Source: Streptomyces hygroscopicus
Lineage (GTDB): Bacteria; Actinomycetota; Actinomycetes; Streptomycetales; Streptomycetaceae
NCBI GenBank assembly: GCA_002021875.1
Contig: CP018627.1
Coordinates: 6,014,001-6,078,000 of the forward strand
DNA length: 64,000 bases
Direction: 5' to 3'
Made by a program: the position numbers and the translations under genes. Under the pieces are notes generated by a model. That model was not told the DNA's origin and made no database searches. It worked only from the letters and a program-made list of their open reading frames with translations. Positions within the stretch are counted from its first letter, which is position 1. Every line of letters starts with the position of its first letter. Positions 1 through 7,447 of this stretch are shown here, piece by piece.

Positions 1-58
1 CGCCCCCTCCTCCTGGTCGGGGACGGAGGGGGCGGGCCGTACAAGGTGGGCGGCGAGC

Positions 59-1042
59 CTAGGCGGCGCCCGCCCGCCGGTAGAGGTCGAGGGCCTCGTT
101 GCCCAGCGTCGGGTGGTATTCGTTCGCACCGGCGCTGACGCTGATGTTGCCGATCAGATAGCCCCCGCCGCCCGAGAAGTCGGCGAGGAAACCGCCGCCG
201 CTGGACCCTCCGGTCTGGACGCAGTCGATGCCCCACATCGTGGAGCCGGGGCGACCCGCGTCGGCGAACTCATTGCCCTCGCAGTGGTTCAGCCGCTCGC
301 CGTTGCCCTCGGCGGCGGAGCCTCCGTAGCCGAAGGAGTGGACATGGCGGCCGGTCTGCGAGTTGAAGGCGATGCCCTGCGCGCCCACGGTCTCGGCCAG
401 GGTCCGGCCGTTCAACGTGTTCATGACGGCGAAGGCGTAGTCCCAGTTGGCGTTGCCCCGCGTGGAGACGTACTGGGGCTCCCAGAACAGACTGCGGGCG
501 GAGAAGGTGCCGTAGGGGCGGTTGCCGTTGTTGTAGCCCGGGATGAAGACCCAATTGCGGTAGCCCGTGCCGGTGGCCGCGTCCACGACGCAGTGGCCGG
601 CGGTGAGCACGACGGACCGGTTGTCGCTGTTGGCGACGGTGGCCGAGCAGGCGAAGGTGCCGCCGGAGTCGTTCTGGAAGAAGACCTTGCCCGCCGTGGT
701 GCTGATCAGGCCGCCGCCGGTCCAGGCGGTGGGGGAGGTGGCCCGGGTCGAGGGCGCGGAGGTGGACGCGACGGGACCCGGCAGCGGGGGCACACTCACC
801 CGCTCGCCCGTCGTGGGCGGGGCGGTCGCGAGTTTCGCGGTGCGGGCGGCGGGCAGGGCGGTGACGTCCTGGGCGGCGCGCAGCCGGTCCGTCGTCCAGA
901 AGCGGGCGGCGGCGCGCTGCTCCTCGGCGGAGACGGAGGTTCCGGCTCCCTCGGCGGAGGGGGCCGCGTGGGCGGCGGTTCCGGCGGTCCAGCCGAGGGT
1001 GGCGAGAGTGAGGGCGCTGAATAAGGTGGCGACACGTCTCAT
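59..1042 (-). CDS. secreted trypsin-like serine peptidase
   Basis: A 327-residue exported protease of the chymotrypsin/trypsin fold. The N-terminus is a signal peptide (residues 1 to about 26, hydrophobic core then AHA), followed by a low-complexity propeptide-like stretch to about 105. The catalytic triad is readable: His150 in LTAGHC, Asp201 in NWDYAF and Ser281 in GGSSGGGF. Cysteines flank the His and Ser motifs and probably pair. The ATG at 1042 is preceded by GGAG about 7 bases upstream; the frame stays open far beyond this but only this start gives a signal peptide. It probably digests extracellular protein or peptides. It is monocistronic, and a perfect 12-bp palindrome lies 42 bp upstream. 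The physiological substrate cannot be read from sequence. Confidence 0.9.
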   Translation of the reverse strand: MRRVATLFSALTLATLGWTAGTAAHAAPSAEGAGTSVSAEEQRAAARFWTTDRLRAAQDVTALPAARTAKLATAPPTTGERVSVPPLPGPVASTSAPSTRATSPTAWTGGGLISTTAGKVFFQNDSGGTFACSATVANSDNRSVVLTAGHCVVDAATGTGYRNWVFIPGYNNGNRPYGTFSARSLFWEPQYVSTRGNANWDYAFAVMNTLNGRTLAETVGAQGIAFNSQTGRHVHSFGYGGSAAEGNGERLNHCEGNEFADAGRPGSTMWGIDCVQTGGSSGGGFLADFSGGGGYLIGNISVSAGANEYHPTLGNEALDLYRRAGAA

Positions 1043-1083
1043 GCGGTGAGCTCCAAGTCCGTTGGAGGTGCCCGAGAGCGTCG

Positions 1084-1095
1084 GACAACGTTGTC
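1084..1095. promoter_or_regulatory. 12-bp perfect palindrome, LacI-type operator candidate
   Basis: GACAACGTTGTC is a perfect palindrome located 42 bp upstream of the protease start. An AACGTT core with symmetric flanks is the usual shape of LacI/GalR-family operators. Binding is inferred only. Confidence 0.4.
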
Positions 1096-1118
1096 TGTGT
1101 CGCCGGTAGAGTGCCACG

Positions 1119-1134
1119 ACTGGTCCAGACCTGC
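1119..1134. promoter_or_regulatory. DasR (dre)-like site candidate
   Basis: ACTGGTCCAGACCTGC resembles the published DasR element (ACTGGTCTAGACCA core), differing at a central base and near the end. It lies about 77 bp upstream of the protease start. One imperfect match in a GC-rich genome is weak evidence. Confidence 0.25.
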
Positions 1135-1236
1135 CATGGTGCCGGACGTCACAATTAGGGATCCCCCTAGCCGGGGCGAGCCCGCCGGAACCAGGGTCGC
1201 CTCGAAGCGCGCCTCGTAGTCCCGGAACAGGTCCGC

Positions 1237-1367
1237 GTGCCACCGGCGGGTGGCCGCCGACGAGACGGGAGGGGGCGGGCCCCCAACACCCGGCCCCCGG
1301 GCTGAACGCGGGACGAACAGGCGCCCTTGTGCCACCGGCGGGTGGCCGCCGACGAGACGGGAGGGGG
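1237..1367. repeat. 39-bp direct repeat, two copies
   Basis: Positions 1237-1275 and 1329-1367 carry the same 39 bases, beginning GTGCCACCGGCGGGTGG and ending in a run of G. They are 92 bp apart in the 590-bp non-coding stretch between the protease and idnD. No gene is seen in this stretch. Confidence 0.85.
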
Positions 1368-1387
1368 TGGGGTCGCAGGGGTGGTGT

Positions 1388-1474
1388 CCTGGACGCTTTC
1401 GCATATTTGTGGCGCCAATCCCCGGCCCACCCCACGCCCCCGGGCACCGGCGCCGTAAATATGCGGTCCAGGGC
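1388..1474. repeat. long imperfect inverted repeat
   Basis: The left arm (1388-1416) ends GCATATTTGTGGCGCC and the right arm (1449-1474) begins GGCGCCGTAAATATGC; outer bases CTGGAC and GTCCAG also pair. The spacer is about 32 bp. The AT-rich TATTT/AAATA block is unusual here. It could be a large hairpin or a remnant of a small mobile element. Confidence 0.7.
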
Positions 1475-1541
1475 GCCGCACCGGAGGCCCCACCCCCGCC
1501 ACCCACCACAACCAGCAGGCGCACCCCAGCAACCACCACAC

Positions 1542-1588
1542 ACCCGCACCCGCACCCGCACCCGCACCCGCACCCGCACCCGCACCCG
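1542..1588. repeat. hexanucleotide tandem repeat (ACCCGC), nearly 8 units
   Basis: Seven perfect ACCCGC units and a partial eighth run in tandem about 50 bp downstream of the idnD stop codon, outside any gene. A slippage-prone microsatellite. Confidence 0.95.
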
Positions 1589-1635
1589 GCGGAACGCGCA
1601 CCCAGCGGACCCCGCACCCAGCGGAACCCGCGCGA

Positions 1636-2667
1636 TCAGTCGGCGAAGTCCAACAGCACCTTGCACGACTGGCCGCGGTCGGCGGCCTGGCCGAACGCCT
1701 CCACCGCCTCCCGCGCCGGCCGCACCCCGCTGATCAGCGCGTCGAACGACGGCTCGGCCGCCAACAGCCGCAACGCGTCGTCGAACTCGGCGTGGAAGCG
1801 GAGCGCGCCGCGCAGCTCGATCTCCCGGGCGACCAGCAGGTTTCCGGCGAACGGGCTCTGCCCGGGCGGCAGCATGCCGAGCTGCACCACCACACCCCCG
1901 CGCCGCACCCGGCGCAAGCAGGTGTCGAGCCCAGCCGCAACGCCCGACGCCTCGATCGCGACGTCCATCTCGTCCGAGGGCCAGTTCGGGTCGTCCGGAT
2001 CGTCGGCCCGTACGCGAGCCGTCGCCCCGGCCGCCGCCGCGAACTCCAGGGCGCGGGGCAGCAGATCGGTCGCCGTGATGGTCGCCGCGCCCGCCGCGCG
2101 GGCCGCCGCGACGGTCAGACAGCCGATCGGACCGGCGCCGGTGACCAGCACATGGCGGCCCTTCACCGCGCCCGCCCGCCGCACCGCGTGCAGCGCCACG
2201 GCCAGCGGTTCGGCGAGCGCGGCCCGGCGCGGCTCCAGCCCCTCGGGGAGGACCCGGAGCTGCGCCGCCGGGACGGCGATCTGGGAGGCGAAGCCGCCCT
2301 GGACATGCGGGGTGCGCGCGGCGCTGCCCAGATAGCGGGTGTCGCGGCAGACGTTGGCGCGGCCGTCGGAGCACTCCGGGCACACCCCGCACGGCGTGGC
2401 CGGGTGGACGGCGACCGGGGTGCCGACCGCGGGTCCGGTCGCGCCCTCGCCGTACGCCACGACCGTGCCGACGACCTCGTGCCCGAGCACCATCGGCTCC
2501 TGGAGCCGGAAGTCGCCCACCCCGCCGTGCCGGTGGTAGTGGAGATCCGACCCGCAGATCCCGCCGTACCGGATCGCCACGAGCGCCTGCCCTGGCGCCG
2601 GTTCCGGCTCGGGGAGTTCCTCGATCCGCAGATCACCCTGTCCGTGGATCACACAGCCCAGCACCAT
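1636..2667 (-). CDS. idnD: L-idonate 5-dehydrogenase (zinc alcohol dehydrogenase family)
   Basis: A 343-residue medium-chain zinc dehydrogenase, likely oxidising L-idonate to 5-keto-D-gluconate with NAD(P). The catalytic zinc site is seen as Cys38 (GGICGSD) and His63-Glu64 (LGHEV). The structural zinc cysteines are 93, 96, 99 and 107 (CGVCPEC then NVC). The Rossmann motif VTGAGPIG is near residue 170. The ATG at 2667 gives the normal family N-terminus; further upstream the frame is open but unlike the family. It is the last gene of the gntK-gntP-idnO-idnD unit, 47 bp after idnO. The idonate assignment rests on motif similarity and on the partner idnO; sorbitol or related polyols are alternatives. 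Confidence 0.85.
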   Translation of the reverse strand: MVLGCVIHGQGDLRIEELPEPEPAPGQALVAIRYGGICGSDLHYHRHGGVGDFRLQEPMVLGHEVVGTVVAYGEGATGPAVGTPVAVHPATPCGVCPECSDGRANVCRDTRYLGSAARTPHVQGGFASQIAVPAAQLRVLPEGLEPRRAALAEPLAVALHAVRRAGAVKGRHVLVTGAGPIGCLTVAAARAAGAATITATDLLPRALEFAAAAGATARVRADDPDDPNWPSDEMDVAIEASGVAAGLDTCLRRVRRGGVVVQLGMLPPGQSPFAGNLLVAREIELRGALRFHAEFDDALRLLAAEPSFDALISGVRPAREAVEAFGQAADRGQSCKVLLDFAD

Positions 2668-2714
2668 CCGCCCAGCCTCCTCATATGATTTCAGGGTTCG
2701 GAGCCCGCCAGGGC

Positions 2715-3485
2715 TCAGAGCACGCTCGTCATGCCGCCGTCGACGTACAGGATCTGTCCGCTCACGAAGTCCGCGGCGGGGGAGGCGAGATAGAGCAGCG
2801 CGCCGACCAGGTCCTCGGTGCGGCCCCAGCGCCCGGCCGGGGTCCGTCCGCGCACCCAGGCGCTGAACTCCTCGTCCTCGACCAGCGGCCGGGTCAGCTC
2901 GGTCTCGATATAGCCGGGGCCGAGCCCGTTGACCTGGATCCCGTACCGGCCCCAGTCCGCGCACATGCCCTTGGTGAGCATCTTCAGTGCGCCCTTGGTC
3001 GCCGAGTAGGGGGCGATTCCGGGGCGGACCACCTCGCTCTGCAGTGAGCAGATGTTGACGATCTTGCCGTGGCCGCGTGTGGTCATCCGCCGGGCGGTCT
3101 CCCGGCCCACCAGGAAGGCGCTGGTGAGGTTGGTGTCCAGGATCTGCCGCCAGGCGTCGTCGGTGAACTCCAGCAGCGGCGCCCGGTTCTGCATCCCGGC
3201 GTTGTTGACCAGGATGTCGAGCGGGCCCACCCGCTCCTCCACCTCGGCGATACCGGCGGCCACGGCCGGGCCGTCGGTGACGTCGAACGCGGCGGTGTGC
3301 ACCCCCGCGTCGGCGCCGCCGAGCTCGGCGGCGGCCTTCTCGAGGGCGTGCGGATCGCGCCCGTTGAGCACCACCGTGCAGCCGGCCTCCACCAGACCGC
3401 GCGCGAGGGCGTGGCCGATGCCCCGGCTGGAGCCGGTGACCAGCGCGGTGCGGTCCGCGATGTCGAAGAGCGGATGTGTCGTCAT
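2715..3485 (-). CDS. idnO: gluconate 5-dehydrogenase (SDR family)
   Basis: A 256-residue classical short-chain dehydrogenase, expected to reduce 5-keto-D-gluconate to D-gluconate. The nucleotide motif TGSSRGIG starts at residue 17, NNAG is at 94-97, and the catalytic Ser147, Tyr160 and Lys164 (YSATK) are in place. The C-terminal YVDGG motif is typical. It lies between gntP and idnD in a gluconate-type operon, which makes 5-ketogluconate the likely substrate; SDR sequence alone would not settle it. The gap to gntP (3486-3614) holds 25-bp tandem repeats rather than a promoter I can recognise. Confidence 0.85.
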   Translation of the reverse strand: MTTHPLFDIADRTALVTGSSRGIGHALARGLVEAGCTVVLNGRDPHALEKAAAELGGADAGVHTAAFDVTDGPAVAAGIAEVEERVGPLDILVNNAGMQNRAPLLEFTDDAWRQILDTNLTSAFLVGRETARRMTTRGHGKIVNICSLQSEVVRPGIAPYSATKGALKMLTKGMCADWGRYGIQVNGLGPGYIETELTRPLVEDEEFSAWVRGRTPAGRWGRTEDLVGALLYLASPAADFVSGQILYVDGGMTSVL

Positions 3486-3518
3486 GACGTGCGTACTCCT
3501 ACCTGTGCTCGCGAGCGA

Positions 3519-3612
3519 GAACGTTCACTCGCAAGAGAAACGGTCACTCGCACTCGATCCCGGAACGGCCATTCGCACGCGAACCCGGAACGGCCATTCG
3601 CACTCGATACGG
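3519..3612. repeat. 25-bp tandem repeats between gntP and idnO
   Basis: Units start at 3541, 3566 and 3591, with a diverged copy before them at 3519. The common core is CGGCCATTCGCACTCGAT with CCCGGAA closing each unit; spacing is exactly 25 bp. It fills the gap between gntP and idnO. It may be an mRNA stability or attenuation element, or tandem protein sites. Confidence 0.85.
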
Positions 3613-3614
3613 CG

Positions 3615-5012
3615 CTAAAGCACCAGGGACAGCAGCAGGACGAAGACGAGCCCGACGACGGAGATGATCGACTCCATCACCGACCAGGTCCGCACCGTCT
3701 GCCCCACGCTCATCCCGAAGTACTCCTTGACCAGCCAGAATCCCGCGTCGTTGACATGGCTGAAGAAGAGCGACCCGGCGCCGATGGACAGCACCAGCAG
3801 CGCCACATGGGTGCTCGACATATCCGCGGCCAGCGGGGTCATCAGCCCGGCGGCCGAGATCGTGGCCACCGTCGCCGAGCCGGTGGCGAGGCGGATGGCG
3901 ACCGCGATCAGCCAGGCGAGCAGCAGCGCGGAGACGTTCCAGTCCTGCGAGATGTCCATGATCATCTTGCCGACGCCGATGTCGATCAGCGTCTGCTTGA
4001 AACCGCCGCCCGCGGCGACGATCAGCAGCATTCCGGCGATCGGCGCGAGCGAGTGCTCCACGGTGGAGGAGATCCGGTCCCGGGTGAAGCCCGCGGCCCG
4101 GCCGAGGGTGAACATGCCCACGATCACCGCCGCCAGCAGCGCGATCAGGGGAGCGCCGATGACGTCGGCGACCCGCTGGACGGTGTTCTCCGGGTCGTCC
4201 ACCACGATGTCGACGAGCGCCTTGATCAGCATCAGCACGACCGGGAGCAGCACGGTGAGCACGGTGACGCCGAACCCGGGACGCCGCTCCAGCTCCTCCG
4301 ACGGCCGCGTGGGGATCAGCCGGTCCGGCGGGGTGACCTTCACCCAGCGGTCGGCGACCCGCGAGAAGACGGGGCCCGCGATGATGGCGGTGGGCACGGC
4401 GATGAGGACGCCGAGCGCCAGGGTGATCCCCAGGTCGGCGTGGACCGCGTCGATCGCGGCGAGCGGGCCGGGGTGCGGCGGCACCAGGCCGTGCATCACG
4501 GACAGGCCCGCGAGCGCCGGGATGCCGATCCGCATCAGGGAGAAGTTGCCGCGCTTGGCGACCAGCAGCACCACGGGGATCATCAGCACCATGCCGACCT
4601 CGAAGAAGAGCGGCAGCCCGATGATCCCCGCGATCAGCACCATCGCCCAGGGCATCGTCCGGTTGCTCGCCTTGGCGAGGATCGTGTCGACGATCTGGTC
4701 GGCGCCCCCGGAGTCGGCGAGCAGCTTGCCGAGGATCGCGCCGAGGGCGATCAGCACGCCGACGCCCGCGACGGTGGACCCGAGGCCGGCCGAGAAGCTG
4801 GTGATGACCTTGTCGAGCGGGGCTCCCGCGACGGCGCCGAGCGCCAGCGAGCCGATCGTCAGCGACAGAAAGGCATGCAGCTTGGTCTGGGTGATGAGGA
4901 GGACGAGAACGGCTATGCCGACGAGGACGGCTATGCCGAGCTGTGCGTGACCGGCCGACGTGATCGGGTCGACGGTGTCCGCTGCCAGCATCTCGACGCT
5001 GAGTCTGGTCAC
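3615..5012 (-). CDS. gntP: gluconate:H+ symporter, GntP family
   Basis: A 465-residue integral membrane permease of the GntP family, importing gluconate or a related sugar acid with protons. Many hydrophobic segments span the length, with the family's conserved loop around GLVPPHPGPLAA and the C-terminal HVNDAGFWLV motif. The GTG start at 5012 has AGGAAA 8 bases upstream; an in-frame ATG at 4991 is possible. It follows gntK by 19 bp and is surely cotranscribed. The length is normal for the family. Confidence 0.93.
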   Translation of the reverse strand: MTRLSVEMLAADTVDPITSAGHAQLGIAVLVGIAVLVLLITQTKLHAFLSLTIGSLALGAVAGAPLDKVITSFSAGLGSTVAGVGVLIALGAILGKLLADSGGADQIVDTILAKASNRTMPWAMVLIAGIIGLPLFFEVGMVLMIPVVLLVAKRGNFSLMRIGIPALAGLSVMHGLVPPHPGPLAAIDAVHADLGITLALGVLIAVPTAIIAGPVFSRVADRWVKVTPPDRLIPTRPSEELERRPGFGVTVLTVLLPVVLMLIKALVDIVVDDPENTVQRVADVIGAPLIALLAAVIVGMFTLGRAAGFTRDRISSTVEHSLAPIAGMLLIVAAGGGFKQTLIDIGVGKMIMDISQDWNVSALLLAWLIAVAIRLATGSATVATISAAGLMTPLAADMSSTHVALLVLSIGAGSLFFSHVNDAGFWLVKEYFGMSVGQTVRTWSVMESIISVVGLVFVLLLSLVL

Positions 5013-5031
5013 GGGGATTTCCTAACCTGCG

Positions 5032-5544
5032 TTACTGGTGTTCGAGCCGCCGCAGTTCGGCGGCGGCCCGCTCGGTGATGAGCTCGGGTTCCGGGCCGAC
5101 GTCGACGGCGACGCCGTACTCGTCCGACTGCAGCGGTTCGAGCGTGGCGAGCTGGGAGTCGAGCAGCTCCCCGGAGAAGAAGTGGCCCTTGCGTTCCTTC
5201 ATCCGCTCGGCGATCAGCTCGCGGTCGCCGGCCAGATGGAGGAAGACGATGCCGGGCGCGGCGGACCGCAGCCGATCGCGGTACTTCCGCTTGAGCGCGG
5301 AGCAGCTCACCACGCCCCCGCCCGCGGCGTGGTCATGGGCCCAGGCGCCTATGGCGTCCAGCCAGGGGCGCCGGTCGTCGTCGTCCAGCGGGGTCCCGGC
5401 CGACATTTTGGCGATGTTGGCCGGTGGGTGGAAGTCGTCGGCCTCGGCGTACGGGACGCCGAGCTCCTCCGCCAGCAGGGGGCCGACCGTGGTCTTGCCC
5501 GTTCCGGACACTCCCATGACCACGACAACCTGGGGGGCGTGCAT
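5032..5544 (-). CDS. gntK: gluconokinase
   Basis: A 170-residue P-loop kinase (GVSGTGKT, residues 11-18) that phosphorylates D-gluconate to 6-phosphogluconate for the pentose phosphate pathway. The family motif EADDFHPPANIAKMSAG follows the P-loop, then the LKRKYRDRLR region and ERKGHFF. The ATG at 5544 matches the usual GntK N-terminus and has GAGG about 10 bases upstream; an in-frame start 15 codons earlier adds residues the family lacks. It is the first gene of the operon, divergent from the FadR-type regulator at 5677. Confidence 0.93.
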   Translation of the reverse strand: MHAPQVVVVMGVSGTGKTTVGPLLAEELGVPYAEADDFHPPANIAKMSAGTPLDDDDRRPWLDAIGAWAHDHAAGGGVVSCSALKRKYRDRLRSAAPGIVFLHLAGDRELIAERMKERKGHFFSGELLDSQLATLEPLQSDEYGVAVDVGPEPELITERAAAELRRLEHQ

Positions 5545-5611
5545 TGTGTGAAACCTCGCTGTCTTCTTCGACCTCGGCGCCGGGGACACTCAACCCCACA
5601 GATACGACGTA

Positions 5612-5640
5612 TTCAAGGGTCCGTGACTTAAAAGTCATAC
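5612..5640. promoter_or_regulatory. operator/promoter between gntK and its regulator
   Basis: TGACTT and AAGTCA flank AA at 5624-5637, giving a 14-bp dyad of the size bound by GntR/FadR proteins. On the plus strand TTCAAG (5612-5617) and CATACT (5635-5640) have a 17-bp spacer and could be the regulator's -35/-10, with the dyad overlapping the -10. This arrangement suggests autorepression. Confidence 0.5.
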
Positions 5641-5676
5641 TTATTTGATGGGCGGGTGGCCGCGTAGGCTGAGCGC

Positions 5677-6408
5677 ATGGACGAACAGGGGCCCCAGGGC
5701 CGTGGTCAGAGGCCCAGGCCCCAAGGGCTGCACGACCGGCTCCTGGAGTCCCTCGGCCCCGCGATCACGGGGGGCGACTATCCGCCGGGCACCGTCCTGC
5801 GCACCGATGAGCTGGAGCGGCGCTACGACGTCTCGCGCACGGTCGTCCGGGAGGCGGTGCGGGTCCTGGAGTCCATGCACCTGGTGGAGTCCCGCCGCCG
5901 GGTCGGGGTGACGGTGCGCCCCACCGAGGAGTGGGACGTCTTCGACCCCCAGATCATCCGCTGGCGCCTGGCCGGCCCCGACCGCCCCCGCCAGCTCCGC
6001 TCCCTCACCGCCCTGCGCTCGGCCATCGAACCGGCCGCCGCCGCGCTGGCCGCCGAGCACGCCACGCCGGAGCAGTGCGCCGAGCTCACCGAGCACGCGC
6101 TCAACATGGTCGCCACCTCACGCGGCCAGCAGTTGCCCGCGTACCTGATCCACGACGTCGCCTTCCACCGCGTGATCCTGCGCGCCTCGGGCAACGAGAT
6201 GTTCGCCCGCCTGGGCGACGTCGTCGCCGAGGTCCTGACCGGCCGGACCCAGCACCGCGTCATGTTCACCGACCCCGACCCGGAGGCGGTCACCCTCCAC
6301 GTCCGCGTGGCCGAAGCGGTCCGCGCGAGCGACGCGGAGACCGCGGAGCGCTACACGCGGGAAATCACGGTGGGGGCCCTGCGGGAGCTGGACATCCTGG
6401 CGCCCTGA
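5677..6408 (+). CDS. FadR/GntR-family regulator of gluconate genes
   Basis: A 243-residue repressor with an N-terminal winged helix-turn-helix (about residues 18-82; recognition helix around SRTVVREAVRVLE) and a C-terminal FCD ligand-binding domain (about 100-235). Metal-binding histidines expected of FCD proteins appear in HDVAFHRVIL and in the C-terminal half. It is divergent from gntK with a 132-bp gap holding a palindromic site, so it very likely controls the idn/gnt operon, with gluconate or 6-phosphogluconate as effector. Effector identity is inferred from context. Confidence 0.88.
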   Translation: MDEQGPQGRGQRPRPQGLHDRLLESLGPAITGGDYPPGTVLRTDELERRYDVSRTVVREAVRVLESMHLVESRRRVGVTVRPTEEWDVFDPQIIRWRLAGPDRPRQLRSLTALRSAIEPAAAALAAEHATPEQCAELTEHALNMVATSRGQQLPAYLIHDVAFHRVILRASGNEMFARLGDVVAEVLTGRTQHRVMFTDPDPEAVTLHVRVAEAVRASDAETAERYTREITVGALRELDILAP

Positions 6409-6454
6409 GGACGCCTGTCCAGCTGCCCAGCCCCGCATCGGCCGCCTGTCGGGG

Positions 6455-6493
6455 GCGGGTTTCGTTTCGCGCCTTCGGCGCAATTGAGCAGCG
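6455..6493. repeat. 39-bp dispersed intergenic repeat, copy 1
   Basis: Starts GCGGGTTTCGTTTCGCG and continues through CCTTCGGCGCAATTGAGCAG. A near-identical copy (T to C at one position) lies at 8152-8190. It contains a GCGCC-TTC-GGCGC mini-hairpin. From memory this kind of element is scattered through Streptomyces genomes. Confidence 0.85.
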
Positions 6494-6567
6494 GCGGCGG
6501 GCAGTGGGGGACGGGGGCGCCCCCACCGCCTGGCCTCCAAGAGATGGGCCTCATACAAGGAGGTCCG

Positions 6568-6651
6568 ATGCCGCATACACACGTGGCCGGGTGCGCCCGG
6601 GTCAGATCTGGTTCTCACCTCCGTCGACGTAGAAGTTGGCGCCGAGGATGA
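6568..6651 (+). CDS. possible 27-residue small protein with strong ribosome binding site
   Basis: An ATG at 6568 follows a near-perfect Shine-Dalgarno (AAGGAGG, 6557-6563) at ideal spacing. The product would be 27 residues, Arg-rich at its end, with no family I recognise. Its 3' half overlaps the SDR gene on the other strand. It may be a chance SD match or the fossil start of a lost gene. Confidence 0.2.
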   Translation: MPHTHVAGCARVRSGSHLRRRRSWRRG

Positions 6652-7351
6652 AGCCGCTCTGCTCGGAGGCGAGGAACGCCACGAGCGCGGCGACCTCCTC
6701 GGGGCGTCCCATCCGGCCGATCGCGGCGGTCGTGGCGAGGTGCCCCCTGGCGTCGGCCGCGTTCTCCTCGCCGAAGAGGTCCGTGATCCCCGGAGTGTCG
6801 ATCGGGCCCGGCGAGACCGCGTTGACCCGGACGCCGCGGCCCTTGAGTTCGTTGGCCCAGGTCCGCGCGAAGGACCGGATCGCGGCCTTGGACGCCGCGT
6901 ACGCGCCGAACGCCTCCGTGCCGTTGTCGGCGGCGGTGGAAGCGTTCAGGATCACCGAGGCGCCGTCGTTGAGCAGCGGCAGCGCCTTCTGCACGGTGAA
7001 CAGCGTGCCCCGCACATTGACGGCGAAGGTCCGGTCGAGGTGCTCCTCGGTGACCTCCTCCAGTGTCGCGAACGCGGCGGTCGCCGCGTTCGCGAAGACC
7101 ACGTCCAGGCCCCGGCCCCGGGCGCGGACCGCGTCGTAGAGCCGGTCCAGGTCGGCCAGGTTCGTGACGTCACCCGCCACGGCGGTGGCCCCCGCCGGGC
7201 CGATGGCCTCGACGACCGCGTCCAGCTCGGCCTTCCGCCGACCGGTGATGAACACGTGCGCACCCTCGGCCGCCAGCCGTACGGCGGTGGCCCGGCCGAT
7301 CCCGGTGCCGCCGCCGGTGATGACGGCGGTCTTGCCCTCAAGCTGTCCCAT
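6602..7351 (-). CDS. SDR family oxidoreductase
   Basis: A 249-residue classical SDR with TGGGTGIG at residues 12-19, a catalytic YAASK motif, and YVDGG at the C-terminus. NNAG is replaced by ANAAT, a common variant in this subgroup. The ATG at 7351 has GGAGG about 10 bases upstream. It is divergent from a TetR regulator at 7448 with two matching operators between, so it is presumably induced by a small, perhaps toxic, molecule. Such TetR-SDR pairs usually act on quinones, carbonyls or xenobiotics; the substrate is unknown. Confidence 0.85.
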   Translation of the reverse strand: MGQLEGKTAVITGGGTGIGRATAVRLAAEGAHVFITGRRKAELDAVVEAIGPAGATAVAGDVTNLADLDRLYDAVRARGRGLDVVFANAATAAFATLEEVTEEHLDRTFAVNVRGTLFTVQKALPLLNDGASVILNASTAADNGTEAFGAYAASKAAIRSFARTWANELKGRGVRVNAVSPGPIDTPGITDLFGEENAADARGHLATTAAIGRMGRPEEVAALVAFLASEQSGFILGANFYVDGGENQI

Positions 7352-7370
7352 GACAATGACCTCCACAGAT

Positions 7371-7430
7371 TTCGGTACCGCTCGGTACTGAAATTGAGCG
7401 TAGCGCACTTCTGCACCGACCGGTACTGAA
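7371..7430. promoter_or_regulatory. two tandem 22-bp TetR-type operators
   Basis: Site 1 (7371-7392) is half-site TTCGGTACCG, spacer CT, half-site CGGTACTGAA. Site 2 (7409-7430) is TTCTGCACCG, AC, CGGTACTGAA. Both have the same architecture and an identical right half, with start-to-start spacing of 38 bp. They fill the divergent gap between the SDR and its TetR regulator. Confidence 0.75.
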
Positions 7431-7447
7431 GAGGTATGCTCCATGCC

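Noticed and set aside
59..2392. A 777-codon minus-strand frame joining the protease to idnD antisense frames
   Set aside because: Only the part from 1042 has a signal peptide and protease sequence; upstream is Arg/Gly-rich read-through of repeats and of idnD in a wrong frame.
3519..3612. Possible CRISPR array
   Set aside because: The units are contiguous 25-bp tandem repeats without unique spacers and no cas gene is nearby.
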